DNA of 44,386 nucleotides. Origin: an uncultured Granulosicoccaceae bacterium (GTDB lineage Bacteria; Pseudomonadota; Gammaproteobacteria; Granulosicoccales; Granulosicoccaceae). The notes under the pieces were generated by a model. That model was not told the DNA's origin, searched no databases, and was given only the letters and a program-made list of their open reading frames with translations. The stretch lies in contig CALLOA010000005.1 of NCBI GenBank assembly GCA_938005265.1, positions 1 through 44,386 of the forward strand. The letters are read 5' to 3'. Made by a program: the position numbers and the translations under genes. Shown one piece after another: positions 1 through 9,134 of the stretch (the stretch's first letter is position 1; the number at the start of each line of letters is the position of its first letter).

Positions 1-19
1 CGTCCTGACCAAGCGACAT
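1..19 (-). CDS. possible 5' end of the next minus-strand gene (partial)
   Basis: An ATG at 19-17 opens a frame (MSLGQD) that runs off the left edge of the window. It lies about 50 bases beyond the original glgC stop, on the same strand, where another glycogen gene such as glgA or glgB might follow. Only six codons are visible, so neither identity nor reality can be established. Confidence 0.2.
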
Positions 20-71
20 ATCTCAAGATTTCCTGGGCGATTGACTGGGTGACACTAGCTCGTTTGACCGT

Positions 72-209
72 TTATCGAATCTGATGAACCGACTGATTGA
101 GATGATCGGGTGTCACCAACGTAACATTGTTATCAGTAACTCGGTAACCCGCGGCTTTATCTTTCTCACTGTCTACACCAATAATCGTGCCTTCGGGCAA
201 ATTAACACC
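72..209 (-). pseudogene. glgC: glgC 3' remnant beyond an in-frame stop
   Basis: Reading glgC in the same frame past its TGA (210-212) gives 45 further sense codons and then TAA at 72-74. The peptide begins GVNLPEGTIIGVDSEKD and continues to LVTPDH, the usual C-terminal end of bacterial GlgC (E. coli has RACVIPEGMVIGEN then LVTREML). The interrupted codon aligns with an Arg in E. coli GlgC, so a single CGA-to-TGA transition would explain it. The remnant has no other stop or frameshift, so the lesion is recent, the codon is read through, or it is a sequencing error. Confidence 0.85.
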
Positions 210-1352
210 TCAAACAAATATTGCCCGTTTAACGACGCAGTTCCTTTGCACAGTGACTTCCGGAAGAATCACAGAATCTTCAATCAGTGAATAGGAGCGC
301 ACATCTACATTGGAAAACAACAATGAGCGCCGTACGGTAGCACCGGAAATCAGGCAACCGCCGGATACAATGGAGTTCACCGCCATTCCAGTGCGACCTT
401 CCTCAGCATGGACAAATTTAGCTGACGGAAGTTGTTTCTGGTGTGTATAAACCGGCCAGCTCTGATCATAAAGGTCAAGTTCTGGCTCCAGTGCAACCAA
501 CTCCATGTTGGCGGACCAATAAGCATCCAGAGTTCCCACATCCCGCCAGTAGGGAAGCATTTCGGTTTGATTATCATCTGTAATGCCGCCAAACGGGTAA
601 GCAATTACCATATTTTTTTCTATTATCTGCGGCATTATGTCTTTACCGAAATCATGACTACTATTCTTGTCATCATGATCTTTTATCAGCTCATCAAATA
701 AGAATGAGGTATTAAACACATAGTTGCCCATCGAAGCCAACACGCGCCCCGGCTTGCCGGGAATCTCCGTCGGCTCATCCGGTTTTTCTTCAAATCCGAT
801 AACCCTGCAATTATTATCAACCACAACAACGCCGAAGGTTCCAGCGGCCTCTTCCGTGCTGACCTCGATACATGCTATCGATACATCGGCTTGACTCTCA
901 GAGTGGCTGGCTAGCATTGGCCCATAATCCATTTTGTAAATATGGTCACCACCGAGAACCAACACGAATTTCGGTTTGTGCGTGCGAATAATATCCAGAT
1001 TCTGATAAAGCGCATCAGCCGTGCCAAGATACCACGCCTTTCCGGTTCTCATCGAAGCCGGAAGAATTTCAACGAATTCGCCAAACTCTGATTTAAACCC
1101 GGCCCACCCACCAACAATATGTGCAACGAGCGAGTGAGATTTGTATTGTGTAATCACACCAATCCGGCGAATACCTGAATTAATGCAATTGGAGAGAACG
1201 AAATCAATAATACGAAATTTACCGCCAAACGGGACAGCAGGCTTTGCACGCCAAGTAGTTAACTCGTGTAAACGGCTGCCTTGCCCGCCTGCAAGCACCA
1301 GCGCGAGGGTCTGCTGCGAAAGACGCGATATATACCGATTTGTAACAGACAT
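210..1352 (-). CDS. glgC: glucose-1-phosphate adenylyltransferase, C-terminally truncated
   Basis: GlgC makes ADP-glucose from glucose-1-phosphate and ATP, the committed step of bacterial glycogen synthesis. The nucleotide-binding motif [15 protein letters not shown], the stretch [20 protein letters not shown], the loop [12 protein letters not shown] and the site [12 protein letters not shown] are all present. The ATG at 1352 is preferred because TGGAG lies just upstream and a sigma70-like promoter lies at 1391-1418; the longer frame to 1388 would begin at or before transcription. The product is 380 residues and stops inside the C-terminal left-handed beta-helix. With the 45 codons past the TGA it would be 426, close to the 431 of E. 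coli. Loss of the last beta-helix turns could disturb tetramer formation and allostery. TGA terminates glgX and other genes here, so recoding is unlikely. Confidence 0.93.
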   Translation of the reverse strand: MSVTNRYISRLSQQTLALVLAGGQGSRLHELTTWRAKPAVPFGGKFRIIDFVLSNCINSGIRRIGVITQYKSHSLVAHIVGGWAGFKSEFGEFVEILPASMRTGKAWYLGTADALYQNLDIIRTHKPKFVLVLGGDHIYKMDYGPMLASHSESQADVSIACIEVSTEEAAGTFGVVVVDNNCRVIGFEEKPDEPTEIPGKPGRVLASMGNYVFNTSFLFDELIKDHDDKNSSHDFGKDIMPQIIEKNMVIAYPFGGITDDNQTEMLPYWRDVGTLDAYWSANMELVALEPELDLYDQSWPVYTHQKQLPSAKFVHAEEGRTGMAVNSIVSGGCLISGATVRRSLLFSNVDVRSYSLIEDSVILPEVTVQRNCVVKRAIFV

Positions 1353-1390
1353 TGAAGCTCCAGACTTAGTTGGAGTGGCAAAGATCAAAC

Positions 1391-1418
1391 CTTATAATTC
1401 AACTTCGACACCTGATAA
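1391..1418 (-). promoter_or_regulatory. candidate sigma70 promoter of glgC
   Basis: On the minus strand TTATCA (1418-1413) and TATAAG (1396-1391) are separated by 16 bases. The first matches 4 of 6 bases of the -35 consensus and the second 5 of 6 of the -10. Transcription would start near 1384, giving a leader of about 32 bases with its Shine-Dalgarno before the ATG at 1352. Confidence 0.45.
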
Positions 1419-1505
1419 TTTTTGCAGATTTTTTTACACAAATTTCTTACAATACTTCTTTTGCTAAATGTTATTCAGTGGCAGAAAAGCAAAACCGCTG
1501 CTCGG

Positions 1506-1548
1506 TATACAACTCTATTGCTATACAACTCTATTGCTATACAACTCT
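1506..1548. repeat. 16-bp tandem repeat, 2.7 copies
   Basis: The unit TATACAACTCTATTGC occurs perfectly at 1506-1521 and 1522-1537, followed by its first 11 bases at 1538-1548. It lies in the glgC-glgX intergenic region and is not coding. Confidence 0.9.
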
Positions 1549-2023
1549 GCCAAAACAACCCCCTGATGACAGCAACCCTAATGTCGACAAAAACACCCCT
1601 GTGATAACTGTCAACCTGGTATCTACAATCACTGAGAATAACGACACCTGGTTGAGCAAAAATGTAATAACATCAAGCAATGCTTCAAAAACATCGGTTC
1701 AACTCACTACTTGTCTCAAATAAAGCATTGTTTTTTTTACTACAGCCAACACCCCATGCAGTATACCTCAAGCTGTACATAATTCGACTAATACCCCCGC
1801 TAAAGCATCAAAATGATGCGCACTGGGCTACGGTGCCTAAAAATTGGCACTTTTTTTGTACCCTTCCTGTATTCTGCAGCGATCCTATGGTTGGTAGTTC
1901 GGATTAAAACAAACCCAAAACGAATCTTCACAACTTGTCTACTCTGGTTGCAAACGAGCTGTGACGCTCGCAATCAACCCAAACTTGTTGAAGCTAACAA
2001 GCGCTGCTTAAAATTACCCTTCA

Positions 2024-4345
2024 GTGACTATTAAATCCGGTACCAATCTTCCCCTGGGCGCAACACCTGACCGTGAGGGGGTGAATTTCTCGCTTTTTTC
2101 AGCTAACGCCGAAAAGGTTGAGTTATGTCTGTTCGACAACTCCGGTGAGAACGAAACAACCAGAATCACATTGCCGTCCCGCACAGGTGACACATGGCAT
2201 GGGTATGTTCCCGGCCTAAGACCCGGAACACTTTACGGCTACCGTGTTTATGGCCCCTATGACCCATCGGCAGGTCATCGTTTCAACCCAAACAAACTGC
2301 TACTCGACCCCTACTCCCGTAAGTTTTTCGGTCGCTTGATAAACTCGGAAGAAAATCTGGGTTATATAGCAGGTCATAAAGATGCAGATCTGTCTTTCGA
2401 TACTCGTGATAATGCCCGCAACATTCCAAAATGCGTGGTGACCAGCGATAACCATGAATGGGGCCACGATCAACCACCGAATCACTCGTTACGCGACTCG
2501 ATTATTTACGAAACCCATGTAAAAGGATTTACGCAAAAATTCCCGTCCATGCGACGAGCCAAACGGGGCACCTACTCAGGGCTTGCGAGCACCCGAACTA
2601 TCGAGTACCTGAAATCTCTTGGCATAACCGCAGTTGAACTGTTACCCATTCACTCATTTGTAGATGACGGGTTTTTGCAAGAGAAACAATTGGTGAACTA
2701 TTGGGGTTATAACTCTCTCGGCTTCTTTGCACCTGAAACACGCTATGCTGATTTCGACCCGGTACGCGAGTTCCGCAATATGGTTAAGAAATTACACGCA
2801 AGTGACATTGAAGTGATTCTCGATGTCGTTTACAACCACACCGCAGAAGGCAACGAGCTCGGACCTACCTTATGCTACCGCGGAATCGACAATGCTTCTT
2901 ATTATCGCCTGGAGGAAAACCGCCGCTATTACACTAATCATAGTGGCTGTGGAAATACGCTAAACACGTCCCACCCGCGTGTTAATCAACTGATACTGGA
3001 CAGCTTGCGTCATTGGGTCAGCAATATGCATGTTGATGGTTTTCGCTTTGATCTGGCGTCCACTCTCGCCAGGCAACATAACGGCTTTGATCATGAATCT
3101 CCTTTTTTACATGCAATTCAACAGGATCCAATTCTGGCACGCTGCAAATTGATTGCCGAGCCCTGGGACTGTGGGCTTGGTGGCTACCAGCTTGGAAACT
3201 TTCCGGTAGCGTTTAGCGAATGGAATGACCAGTATCGAGATACTGTGAGACAGTTCTGGGCAGGTGATACTTCCCAACTCAAACAATTTTGCAAAGCAAT
3301 ACATGGCTCCAGCGAAATCTTCGAATGGCAAAGAAGAAGTCCCTCAAGCAGTATCAATATGATTACGTCACATGACGGCTATACATTGCAGGATTTGGTT
3401 AGCTACAACGAAAAACATAACAAAGCCAATGGCGAAAACAATAATGATGGCCACTCTGCAAACTATTCAAACAACTATGGGCATGAGGGGCCAACCAATA
3501 ATCAGGAAATAAACGATTACCGCAATCGCCAACGACTAAACATGCTTAGCACATTGTTACTTTCCCAAGGAGTGCCCATGTTATTAGCTGGTGATGAATT
3601 CGGTCACACGCAGCTGGGCAATAATAATGCTTACTGCCAGGACAATGAACTGACTTGGCTGGATTGGAGCAAGACAGCAAGTGACGAAATGACTCTTGCC
3701 TTTACCCGTAGACTCATTGCTCTGAGAAAAAGGCTGAACATTTTGAGGTCTCCCCATTATATGCACGGTATCAACACTTCTGAATCTATGGGCCTGCCAG
3801 ATATAACCTGGTTCGCCTCCAGCTCGGAACAAATGCAGGAATCAAACTGGAATCGCAACGACTTGAAGTTCGTTGCCATGTTGTTATGCGGAGACACAGG
3901 GTCTGAATCTGAAACCAGTCAACATTCAACAGCAGAGTCGGCAACGAACGCAGGACCACGAAATTCACTGGTAAGAGACACGTCTCCCAACTCACGCTAT
4001 CGGCAATCAGCTCGTACTGACGCGGGATATCATCCGGGTAGAAACACGTTTTACGCGGCTGGCACACAGCCACAGGCAATCAGCGCACAACCGGGATCGT
4101 CAAGTGACAGCCAATCAGCATCTGACAGCGCAGGTCACAACGATTCCATTATCATCCTCATCAACAGCGCTGATAGTGAAAGGCACTTTGAACTACCGCC
4201 CTCACCTCATCCGTGGGTTTTTGAATTATCAACATCTAACCCCGAATCGCCTCGTGGCCGTGCTGACCCTCTCGTCACGAGTGATGGCCATTCTGTCAGT
4301 GTTTACACCACCGGCCCCGGCACTAGCCGGGACCAGCAAGACTGA
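2024..4345 (+). CDS. glgX: glycogen debranching enzyme GlgX (GH13), with C-terminal insertion
   Basis: GlgX hydrolyses the alpha-1,6 branch stubs left by glycogen phosphorylase. An N-terminal CBM48-like domain (about residues 8-110) is followed by a GH13 barrel with DVVYNHTAEG, GFRFDLAST (nucleophile Asp343), IAEPWDCG (acid/base Glu379) and TSHDGYTLQD (Asp451). The start is GTG with no clear Shine-Dalgarno; a possible -10 box lies only about 10 bases upstream, so the message may be nearly leaderless. At 773 residues it is longer than E. coli GlgX (about 657). Much of the excess is a Ser/Thr/Gln/Asn-rich stretch at about residues 624-706, splitting the C-terminal beta domain between LLCG and DSIIILINSA. 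It stops 36 bases before the convergent nucleotidase gene. Confidence 0.95.
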   Translation: MTIKSGTNLPLGATPDREGVNFSLFSANAEKVELCLFDNSGENETTRITLPSRTGDTWHGYVPGLRPGTLYGYRVYGPYDPSAGHRFNPNKLLLDPYSRKFFGRLINSEENLGYIAGHKDADLSFDTRDNARNIPKCVVTSDNHEWGHDQPPNHSLRDSIIYETHVKGFTQKFPSMRRAKRGTYSGLASTRTIEYLKSLGITAVELLPIHSFVDDGFLQEKQLVNYWGYNSLGFFAPETRYADFDPVREFRNMVKKLHASDIEVILDVVYNHTAEGNELGPTLCYRGIDNASYYRLEENRRYYTNHSGCGNTLNTSHPRVNQLILDSLRHWVSNMHVDGFRFDLASTLARQHNGFDHESPFLHAIQQDPILARCKLIAEPWDCGLGGYQLGNFPVAFSEWNDQYRDTVRQFWAGDTSQLKQFCKAIHGSSEIFEWQRRSPSSSINMITSHDGYTLQDLVSYNEKHNKANGENNNDGHSANYSNNYGHEGPTNNQEINDYRNRQRLNMLSTLLLSQGVPMLLAGDEFGHTQLGNNNAYCQDNELTWLDWSKTASDEMTLAFTRRLIALRKRLNILRSPHYMHGINTSESMGLPDITWFASSSEQMQESNWNRNDLKFVAMLLCGDTGSESETSQHSTAESATNAGPRNSLVRDTSPNSRYRQSARTDAGYHPGRNTFYAAGTQPQAISAQPGSSSDSQSASDSAGHNDSIIILINSADSERHFELPPSPHPWVFELSTSNPESPRGRADPLVTSDGHSVSVYTTGPGTSRDQQD

Positions 4346-4381
4346 TGTTTTTGTTTAAGTCAGCGGTTTTATTAAGCTGAA

Positions 4382-6082
4382 CTACTTCTTGACAATACGC
4401 CCATCAATAATCGGTGCATAAGGCTTATTTGCAGACAGGTAGTCTGCCAGCACCAAATCCAGACTAGGTCCAAAATCATAGGCCAGCTCCGCGTTAGTTT
4501 CGAATATTTTATACCCGTCACCACCACTGCGTAGATAGTCATTGGACACGACTCCATACATAGCATCGGGGTCGATCATCTCCCAGCTTCCGTCCACACT
4601 GACCATCACCTCGGTGATTCTGCCAGCATTGGGCTCCACATTTGCATCCCAGGTAAATTTCAACCCGGCAACCTGTGGAAATCGCCCTTTCACTTCTTCA
4701 ACCTGGCTTACGCCATTTTCAAGTGCTGCAACAACATCACTTCCTTTAAGTTGAAAAGTTGCCAGCGTATTTTGAAATGGCAGTACAGTGAGTATCTCCC
4801 CCATGGTAATTTCGCCTTCATCCATTGACGCCCGCACTCCACCTGAATTCATAATCGCTATCGATATACCTTGAGCCTTAACGCGATCCAACATGGCATC
4901 TGCAACCAGATTACCCATTTGACACTCTTCAACCCGGCACCGCTCACGATCCCCTTCAATCGCCTCCGCGGATTCAGCAACTACCTTGTTGCGAATTTCA
5001 TCGAGTGGTTCTGCAAGCTCAGATACTCGAGCGAGCATGGTTTCTTCTTCAACCACAGACCCATCAATAATGATTGGCTCACCGATAGCCTCCGTGATTT
5101 CACCATCATCATTAAAAGTGACATTGAGTTCGCCCAAATACTTACCGTAGGCATAGGCCTGAACGACTGCAGTTGACCCCACCATAGTCGGATAAGGACC
5201 ACTTGCGCTTTCATTCGTATTGGACAACAGTGTATTGGAGTGTCCACCGACGATGATATCCACGCCTTCTACCTTTTCGGCAACGTCTAAATCAACTCCA
5301 TACCCGGAGTGAGAAAGAACAACTATCTTGTTGACACCCTCAGCCTCCAGTTTCTCCACCTCCGACCTTACTGCCGCAACGGGGTCAGAAAACGTAACAT
5401 TCTTGCCTGGAGAGGCAAGGTCCCGTGTGTCTTCCGGTGTCAGACCAATCAATCCAATCTCTTCACCACCTCTTTCTATGACGATAGACTTTCGTATTTT
5501 ATCGGCAAGCAACGGCTCTTTAGACACATCACCGTTTGACATCAGCACAGGAAAGGAGACATTTTCAATAAACTCACGCAATACTTCAGGCCCATCATCA
5601 AACTCGTGGTTACCCACTGTCATGCCATCGTATTGCAAAGCGTTCATCATCTCCGCAGCAGCTTTACCTTTGTAAAAGGTGTAAAAAAGTGAGCCCTGAA
5701 ACTGATCTCCACCATCCACTAAAATGGAATTATTTGTGCGGGCACGCGCATCCTTAACGGCAGACACCAGGCGTGCAGCACCGCCAAAACACTTCCCCTC
5801 GTCGTTATCCTCCGGTTTACACCCACTGTTAAATTTGCTGATAGGCTCAAACCGCGAATGGAAATCGTTTGTATGGAGTACTGTGAGCGTGTAATCCGCC
5901 ACCGCATGTATTGGAACCAGCACAATAGACAGGGCAAGTAACCAGCGCTGAAGCCATGCAGGAATTACAAGCAAAAGCTTGCCAATGATTCCTTTGGCTA
6001 TGGCGGCGGTGACTACTCCGGAAAGACACATACCTCCATTCTTTCTTGTCGTCGCTGGCACTGCATATTTTGAAAACATCAT
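4382..6082 (-). CDS. secreted 5'-nucleotidase / 2',3'-cyclic phosphodiesterase family protein
   Basis: This is a metallophosphoesterase of the UshA/YfkN family, expected to hydrolyse extracytoplasmic nucleotides or related phosphoesters. The metal-binding motifs are HTNDFHS (about 70-76), GGDQFQG (about 124-130) and GNHEFDDG (157-164), with HSGYG and GGHSN further on. The C-terminal 5'-nucleotidase domain contains NSGGVRASM, LPFQNTL and the substrate-stacking region SNDYLRSGGDGY. A hydrophobic segment at about 46-62 ending AVA looks like a signal peptide with an unusually long N-region; an internal start is possible, but AGGAGAACC just before the ATG at 6082 supports the start given. 566 residues is normal for the family. 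The exact substrate cannot be told from sequence. Confidence 0.92.
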   Translation of the reverse strand: MMFSKYAVPATTRKNGGMCLSGVVTAAIAKGIIGKLLLVIPAWLQRWLLALSIVLVPIHAVADYTLTVLHTNDFHSRFEPISKFNSGCKPEDNDEGKCFGGAARLVSAVKDARARTNNSILVDGGDQFQGSLFYTFYKGKAAAEMMNALQYDGMTVGNHEFDDGPEVLREFIENVSFPVLMSNGDVSKEPLLADKIRKSIVIERGGEEIGLIGLTPEDTRDLASPGKNVTFSDPVAAVRSEVEKLEAEGVNKIVVLSHSGYGVDLDVAEKVEGVDIIVGGHSNTLLSNTNESASGPYPTMVGSTAVVQAYAYGKYLGELNVTFNDDGEITEAIGEPIIIDGSVVEEETMLARVSELAEPLDEIRNKVVAESAEAIEGDRERCRVEECQMGNLVADAMLDRVKAQGISIAIMNSGGVRASMDEGEITMGEILTVLPFQNTLATFQLKGSDVVAALENGVSQVEEVKGRFPQVAGLKFTWDANVEPNAGRITEVMVSVDGSWEMIDPDAMYGVVSNDYLRSGGDGYKIFETNAELAYDFGPSLDLVLADYLSANKPYAPIIDGRIVKK

Positions 6083-6162
6083 GGTTCTCCTGACTCGGTT
6101 GTTCTATCTCGGCTGTTCAGTAAATCGCCTGTAAATTGTGCCCGAAACAAAGGCTGGAAAAA

Positions 6163-6199
6163 CAAAAGCCAATTGCAGGCGCAAAAGCCAAATGCAGGC
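6163..6199. repeat. 19-bp tandem duplication
   Basis: CAAAAGCCAATTGCAGGCG (6163-6181) is followed directly by CAAAAGCCAAATGCAGGC (6182-6199), with one mismatch over the shared 18 bases. Confidence 0.85.
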
Positions 6200-6296
6200 T
6201 TGATTCAGAGTCAAGCCGGGCTCTCCTAGCTTGCCTCTTACACCACACTCACACCGCCGGATTTGAATCCGTCCGTCATGTTAAAATCAGTTGTCC

Positions 6297-6335
6297 GGCA
6301 AAATCGGTAGTCTGGCAAAATCGCTGGCAAAATCG
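6297..6335. repeat. three GGCAAAATCG direct repeats
   Basis: The decamer GGCAAAATCG occurs at 6297-6306, 6314-6323 and 6326-6335, with start-to-start spacings of 17 and 12 bases. It could be a slippage product or a set of binding sites. Confidence 0.8.
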
Positions 6336-6595
6336 TTATGGCAATTGTCTGATGATGACCCAACTGGGGCAAGTATCGAAGTTTTTCGGCACTGCTGCAA
6401 GTATAAAAGACATTATCAACCAGGGACCGGTGCCATAGTTCGGCCATTGCAGCGTTACAGAACGATTTGTTGCGCGCTAGAACAAACGCACAGAAGTACG
6501 TTAGTGGCAAAAAAAATTATCAATAAATTACCAATAAATTCGCACTACACAGTGCTCCGCACATCATCTGTATGCACTAAACGAACATCCATACT

Positions 6596-8032
6596 ATGAG
6601 TTCAAAAACCAACACACTGGGGCTTCTACCTTTAGGCCGCTCCACATTTGACGTTGACTACGCAGAAGAAAGGCTAGCCCTGATGCTGGACCTGCTTGAG
6701 AATTCAGGCCAGGAGATTATCGGTCCAAAGACCCTGCTCTTTGATGGAGATGCTACCACTACCGCCATAGACAAACTGGTTGCATTGAAACCGGATAACA
6801 TTCTGGTTTTACAGGTAACTTTTACAGACGCTGGCAGCATCGCTGAGCTGGCAAGCAAAACCGAGATACCGCTACTGATATGGTCAATTCCGGAACCACG
6901 AGCAGGTGATCGCTTACGACTTAATTCCTTTTGTGGCCTTAACCTGGCGAGCCATATGCTGGGCTTGTTACATCGCCCCTTCGCTTGGATGTATACCGCT
7001 CCCGAATCATCACAAGCCGAAGTAAAACTGAACCAGTTACTGCGCGGTGATTTTAATAAAAAGGCCTTAACCCCACTGCTGCCGGAACAAGCATACCCCG
7101 GTGTCAACAGCTCTACAGAAGAGGAAAAAACGAAAGCGCGTAATTCATTACAAGCCTTGCAAGGCAAAAAAATTGCGCGTATCGGTGAACATCCACCGGG
7201 TTTTAGCACCTGCCAGTACGATGCCACAGCCCTGAACCAGGCTACCGGAATAACAGTGGATGAACACCCTATTGGAATGCTGTTCGACAATGCGAAACTA
7301 GTAGACAAAACGCAGGTCGATAGAGTTCGCGAAAAAGTAGCGCAACAGGTCAGTGGTCTTGATAAGGTTGACCAGGAGCAACTTACCCGGTCCCTGAAGC
7401 TGACCGGAGCGCTGGAAACCTTGTCTACCAATCACGCTTATGATGCCTTCGCTCTGCGATGCTGGCCGGAAACATTCACCGAATATGGAGGTGCTGCCTG
7501 TGGCGCAGCTGCAATGCTTGGTGAAAACCGGGTTCCCTGCGCCTGCGAAGCAGATGTCTATGGCTCCGTCACCCAACTATTACTTCAGGAAATCAGCAAT
7601 CAACCTGTGTTTCTTGTCGATTTGGTAGATGTAGACGTCGAAGACAACACCGCAGTTGTCTGGCATTGCGGGCAGGCACCTATTTCAATGTGCGCAAAAA
7701 CGGCCAAACCGCGCGCCACAATACACACTAATAGAAAAATGCCACTGCTATACGAATTCCCGTTAAGGGCAGGCCAAGTGACGCTGCTACGGTGGTCTCA
7801 GGCTGCCGGGCAACAGCAACTTATGATTGCAAGTGCCGAGATGCTGGAAAGAAAGATGAGTTTTACCGGCACTTCCGGTGTGCTCAAATTCACAGAGCCG
7901 GCTGAAACCGTTCTGGAGCGCGTAATTTCAAGCGGTCTGGAACACCATGTAGCATTGGTATATGGCGACTTCACCCAACAGCTGGCTCAGATTGCGGCAG
8001 TTGCAGACCTGCCTGTTACCCGTCTCAGCTAA
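6596..8032 (+). CDS. L-fucose/L-arabinose isomerase-fold protein
   Basis: The 478-residue protein has the two-part layout of the L-fucose/L-arabinose isomerase superfamily, which interconverts aldoses and ketoses with a bound divalent metal. An N-terminal Rossmann-like part begins LGLLPLGRSTFDVDYA. The C-terminal part has CWPETFTEYGGAACG, CEADVYGS (Glu318), WHCGQAP (His357) and a late EHHVALVYGDF, matching the Glu/Glu/His/His pattern of the active site. No closely related characterised enzyme comes to mind, so the sugar is unknown. It converges with aldose 1-epimerase, the two stops being 5 bases apart; they may act on related sugars, but convergence argues against one operon. The ATG has no strong Shine-Dalgarno. 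Confidence 0.8.
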   Translation: MSSKTNTLGLLPLGRSTFDVDYAEERLALMLDLLENSGQEIIGPKTLLFDGDATTTAIDKLVALKPDNILVLQVTFTDAGSIAELASKTEIPLLIWSIPEPRAGDRLRLNSFCGLNLASHMLGLLHRPFAWMYTAPESSQAEVKLNQLLRGDFNKKALTPLLPEQAYPGVNSSTEEEKTKARNSLQALQGKKIARIGEHPPGFSTCQYDATALNQATGITVDEHPIGMLFDNAKLVDKTQVDRVREKVAQQVSGLDKVDQEQLTRSLKLTGALETLSTNHAYDAFALRCWPETFTEYGGAACGAAAMLGENRVPCACEADVYGSVTQLLLQEISNQPVFLVDLVDVDVEDNTAVVWHCGQAPISMCAKTAKPRATIHTNRKMPLLYEFPLRAGQVTLLRWSQAAGQQQLMIASAEMLERKMSFTGTSGVLKFTEPAETVLERVISSGLEHHVALVYGDFTQQLAQIAAVADLPVTRLS

Positions 8033-8037
8033 TGCAT

Positions 8038-9084
8038 TTACTGCTGTTTAACACGCATTGTCAGGTTTTGCTTATAGGGTTTTTCCGGGGAACACATTAT
8101 GGATGGCCAGGCCGGGTTATTCAGTGCATCCGGAAAACCCTGTGGCTCAAGACAGACGCCACCAAAAGACCTGAAACGCGCCCCTTGGTGACCCGGTACT
8201 GAAACATCAAGTTTTTTTCCAGTGTAAAGCTGGATTCCTCGCTGATCAGTGATCATTTCCAGAGACACTGTGGAATCTGCTGAAACCAGGGTAGCAGCAA
8301 CACCAGCAGCAACCTCGGCAGCCGCATCATCAGCTGCACTGGGTTCTGCCAGAACAACATTATGGTCATGCCCCAATTGATCAGGATCTGCTTCAGCTAT
8401 TCTGCGCAGTTTTTGAAAATCAAAGCGACTACCCTGAACTTCTTGTATTTGACCCAAAGGGATGAGCTCGTCATCTACGGGTAAATAGGAATCCGCATGT
8501 AGTTGCAAACTATGCTCTCTTATATTACCCACAGAACTACCGACTCCATCGAGGTTATAGTAGTTATGCTGCGCCAGATTTATCGGGGTCTCACGGTCCG
8601 GCATGCCATGCATTCGACAGTGTAAACCGTGATCATCAAGGCTGAATGTGATGTTGAAATCAACATTGCCGGGATAGCCTTGTTCGTTGTCTACCGAGCG
8701 GTACTCGAGCATTATTGCATTTGTCGCAGTGTCTGCTTGCATATTCCAGAGGCACTTCCCCAACCCTTTTGCGCCACCATGCAAATGGTTGTTGCCATTA
8801 TTACAAACCAGCTGATATTCCTTACCCGCAAGCTTAAAGCGACCTCTCGCCGTGCGATTGGCAACCCGCCCGGCTATTATTCCAAATGAGGGTGAATACT
8901 CAGGGTAAGGCTCAAAACTATCGAAGCCCAACACTATATGCCGGACACCAGCAGCACCTGCAAGCTGCCAGTCGCGCACAACACAGCCATAATTCATGAT
9001 CGAGACCATCTGGTCGCCATGTTGTAATTCAACTTCGAGTACGTCATGGCCTTCGAATCGGCCTATTTTTTTTACTTCAATCAT
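8038..9084 (-). CDS. galM: aldose 1-epimerase (mutarotase)
   Basis: GalM interconverts alpha and beta anomers of aldohexoses in the cytoplasm. Family marks are IIAGRVANRTARGRF near the N-terminus, NNHLHGG, the catalytic-His region AQHNYYNLDG, DHNVVL, and the catalytic-Glu region VCLEPQGFPDALN near the C-terminus. The ATG at 9084 (MIEVKKIGRF) gives 348 residues, close to E. coli GalM (346). The frame extends to a TTG at 9120, but those 12 residues are unlike the family. A small Ala/Asp-rich insertion (AAADDAAAEVAAG, roughly residues 250-262) is mildly unusual. Confidence 0.93.
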   Translation of the reverse strand: MIEVKKIGRFEGHDVLEVELQHGDQMVSIMNYGCVVRDWQLAGAAGVRHIVLGFDSFEPYPEYSPSFGIIAGRVANRTARGRFKLAGKEYQLVCNNGNNHLHGGAKGLGKCLWNMQADTATNAIMLEYRSVDNEQGYPGNVDFNITFSLDDHGLHCRMHGMPDRETPINLAQHNYYNLDGVGSSVGNIREHSLQLHADSYLPVDDELIPLGQIQEVQGSRFDFQKLRRIAEADPDQLGHDHNVVLAEPSAADDAAAEVAAGVAATLVSADSTVSLEMITDQRGIQLYTGKKLDVSVPGHQGARFRSFGGVCLEPQGFPDALNNPAWPSIMCSPEKPYKQNLTMRVKQQ

Positions 9085-9134
9085 TTTACAAAGTCTGGCT
9101 TCACAGTAATTAAGCAGCAACAGGACTTAGTCTG

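Larger units (their letters stand above)
1353..2023. other. divergent glgC-glgX intergenic region
   Basis: This 671-base AT-rich region separates glgC from glgX. It holds the candidate glgC promoter, a 16-bp tandem repeat (1506-1548), and an inverted repeat CAATGCTT (1678-1685) / AAGCATTG (1723-1730) followed by eight T, which could be a weak long-loop terminator on the plus strand. TTGTTG (1985-1990) and TAAAAT (2009-2014), 18 bases apart, could be a glgX promoter placing transcription start almost at its GTG. Short open frames here look random and resemble no family I know. Confidence 0.5.
6083..6595. other. intergenic region with short repeats
   Basis: This 513-base spacer separates the divergent nucleotidase and isomerase-like genes. 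It contains a 19-bp tandem duplication (6163-6199) and three GGCAAAATCG copies (6297-6335). No coding frame, tRNA or clear terminator is visible. Promoters for both flanking genes must lie here but none stands out. Confidence 0.5.

Noticed and set aside
210-212. Genome-wide recoding of TGA as a sense codon to explain glgC
   Set aside because: TGA ends glgX, the kinase gene and the MacA-type adaptor gene at positions that fit their families, so TGA is a normal stop.
1370-2023. Several short plus-strand frames before glgX
   Set aside because: They lack ribosome-binding sites and family resemblance and overlap repeats and promoter-like sequence.
6240-6280. tRNA-like TTTGAATCC segment
   Set aside because: It resembles a T-arm loop, but no acceptor, D or anticodon stem can be built around it.
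6658-7431. 257-codon minus-strand frame inside the isomerase-like gene
   Set aside because: It is antisense to a gene with clear metal-binding motifs, has a Ser/Cys-rich composition and matches no family.
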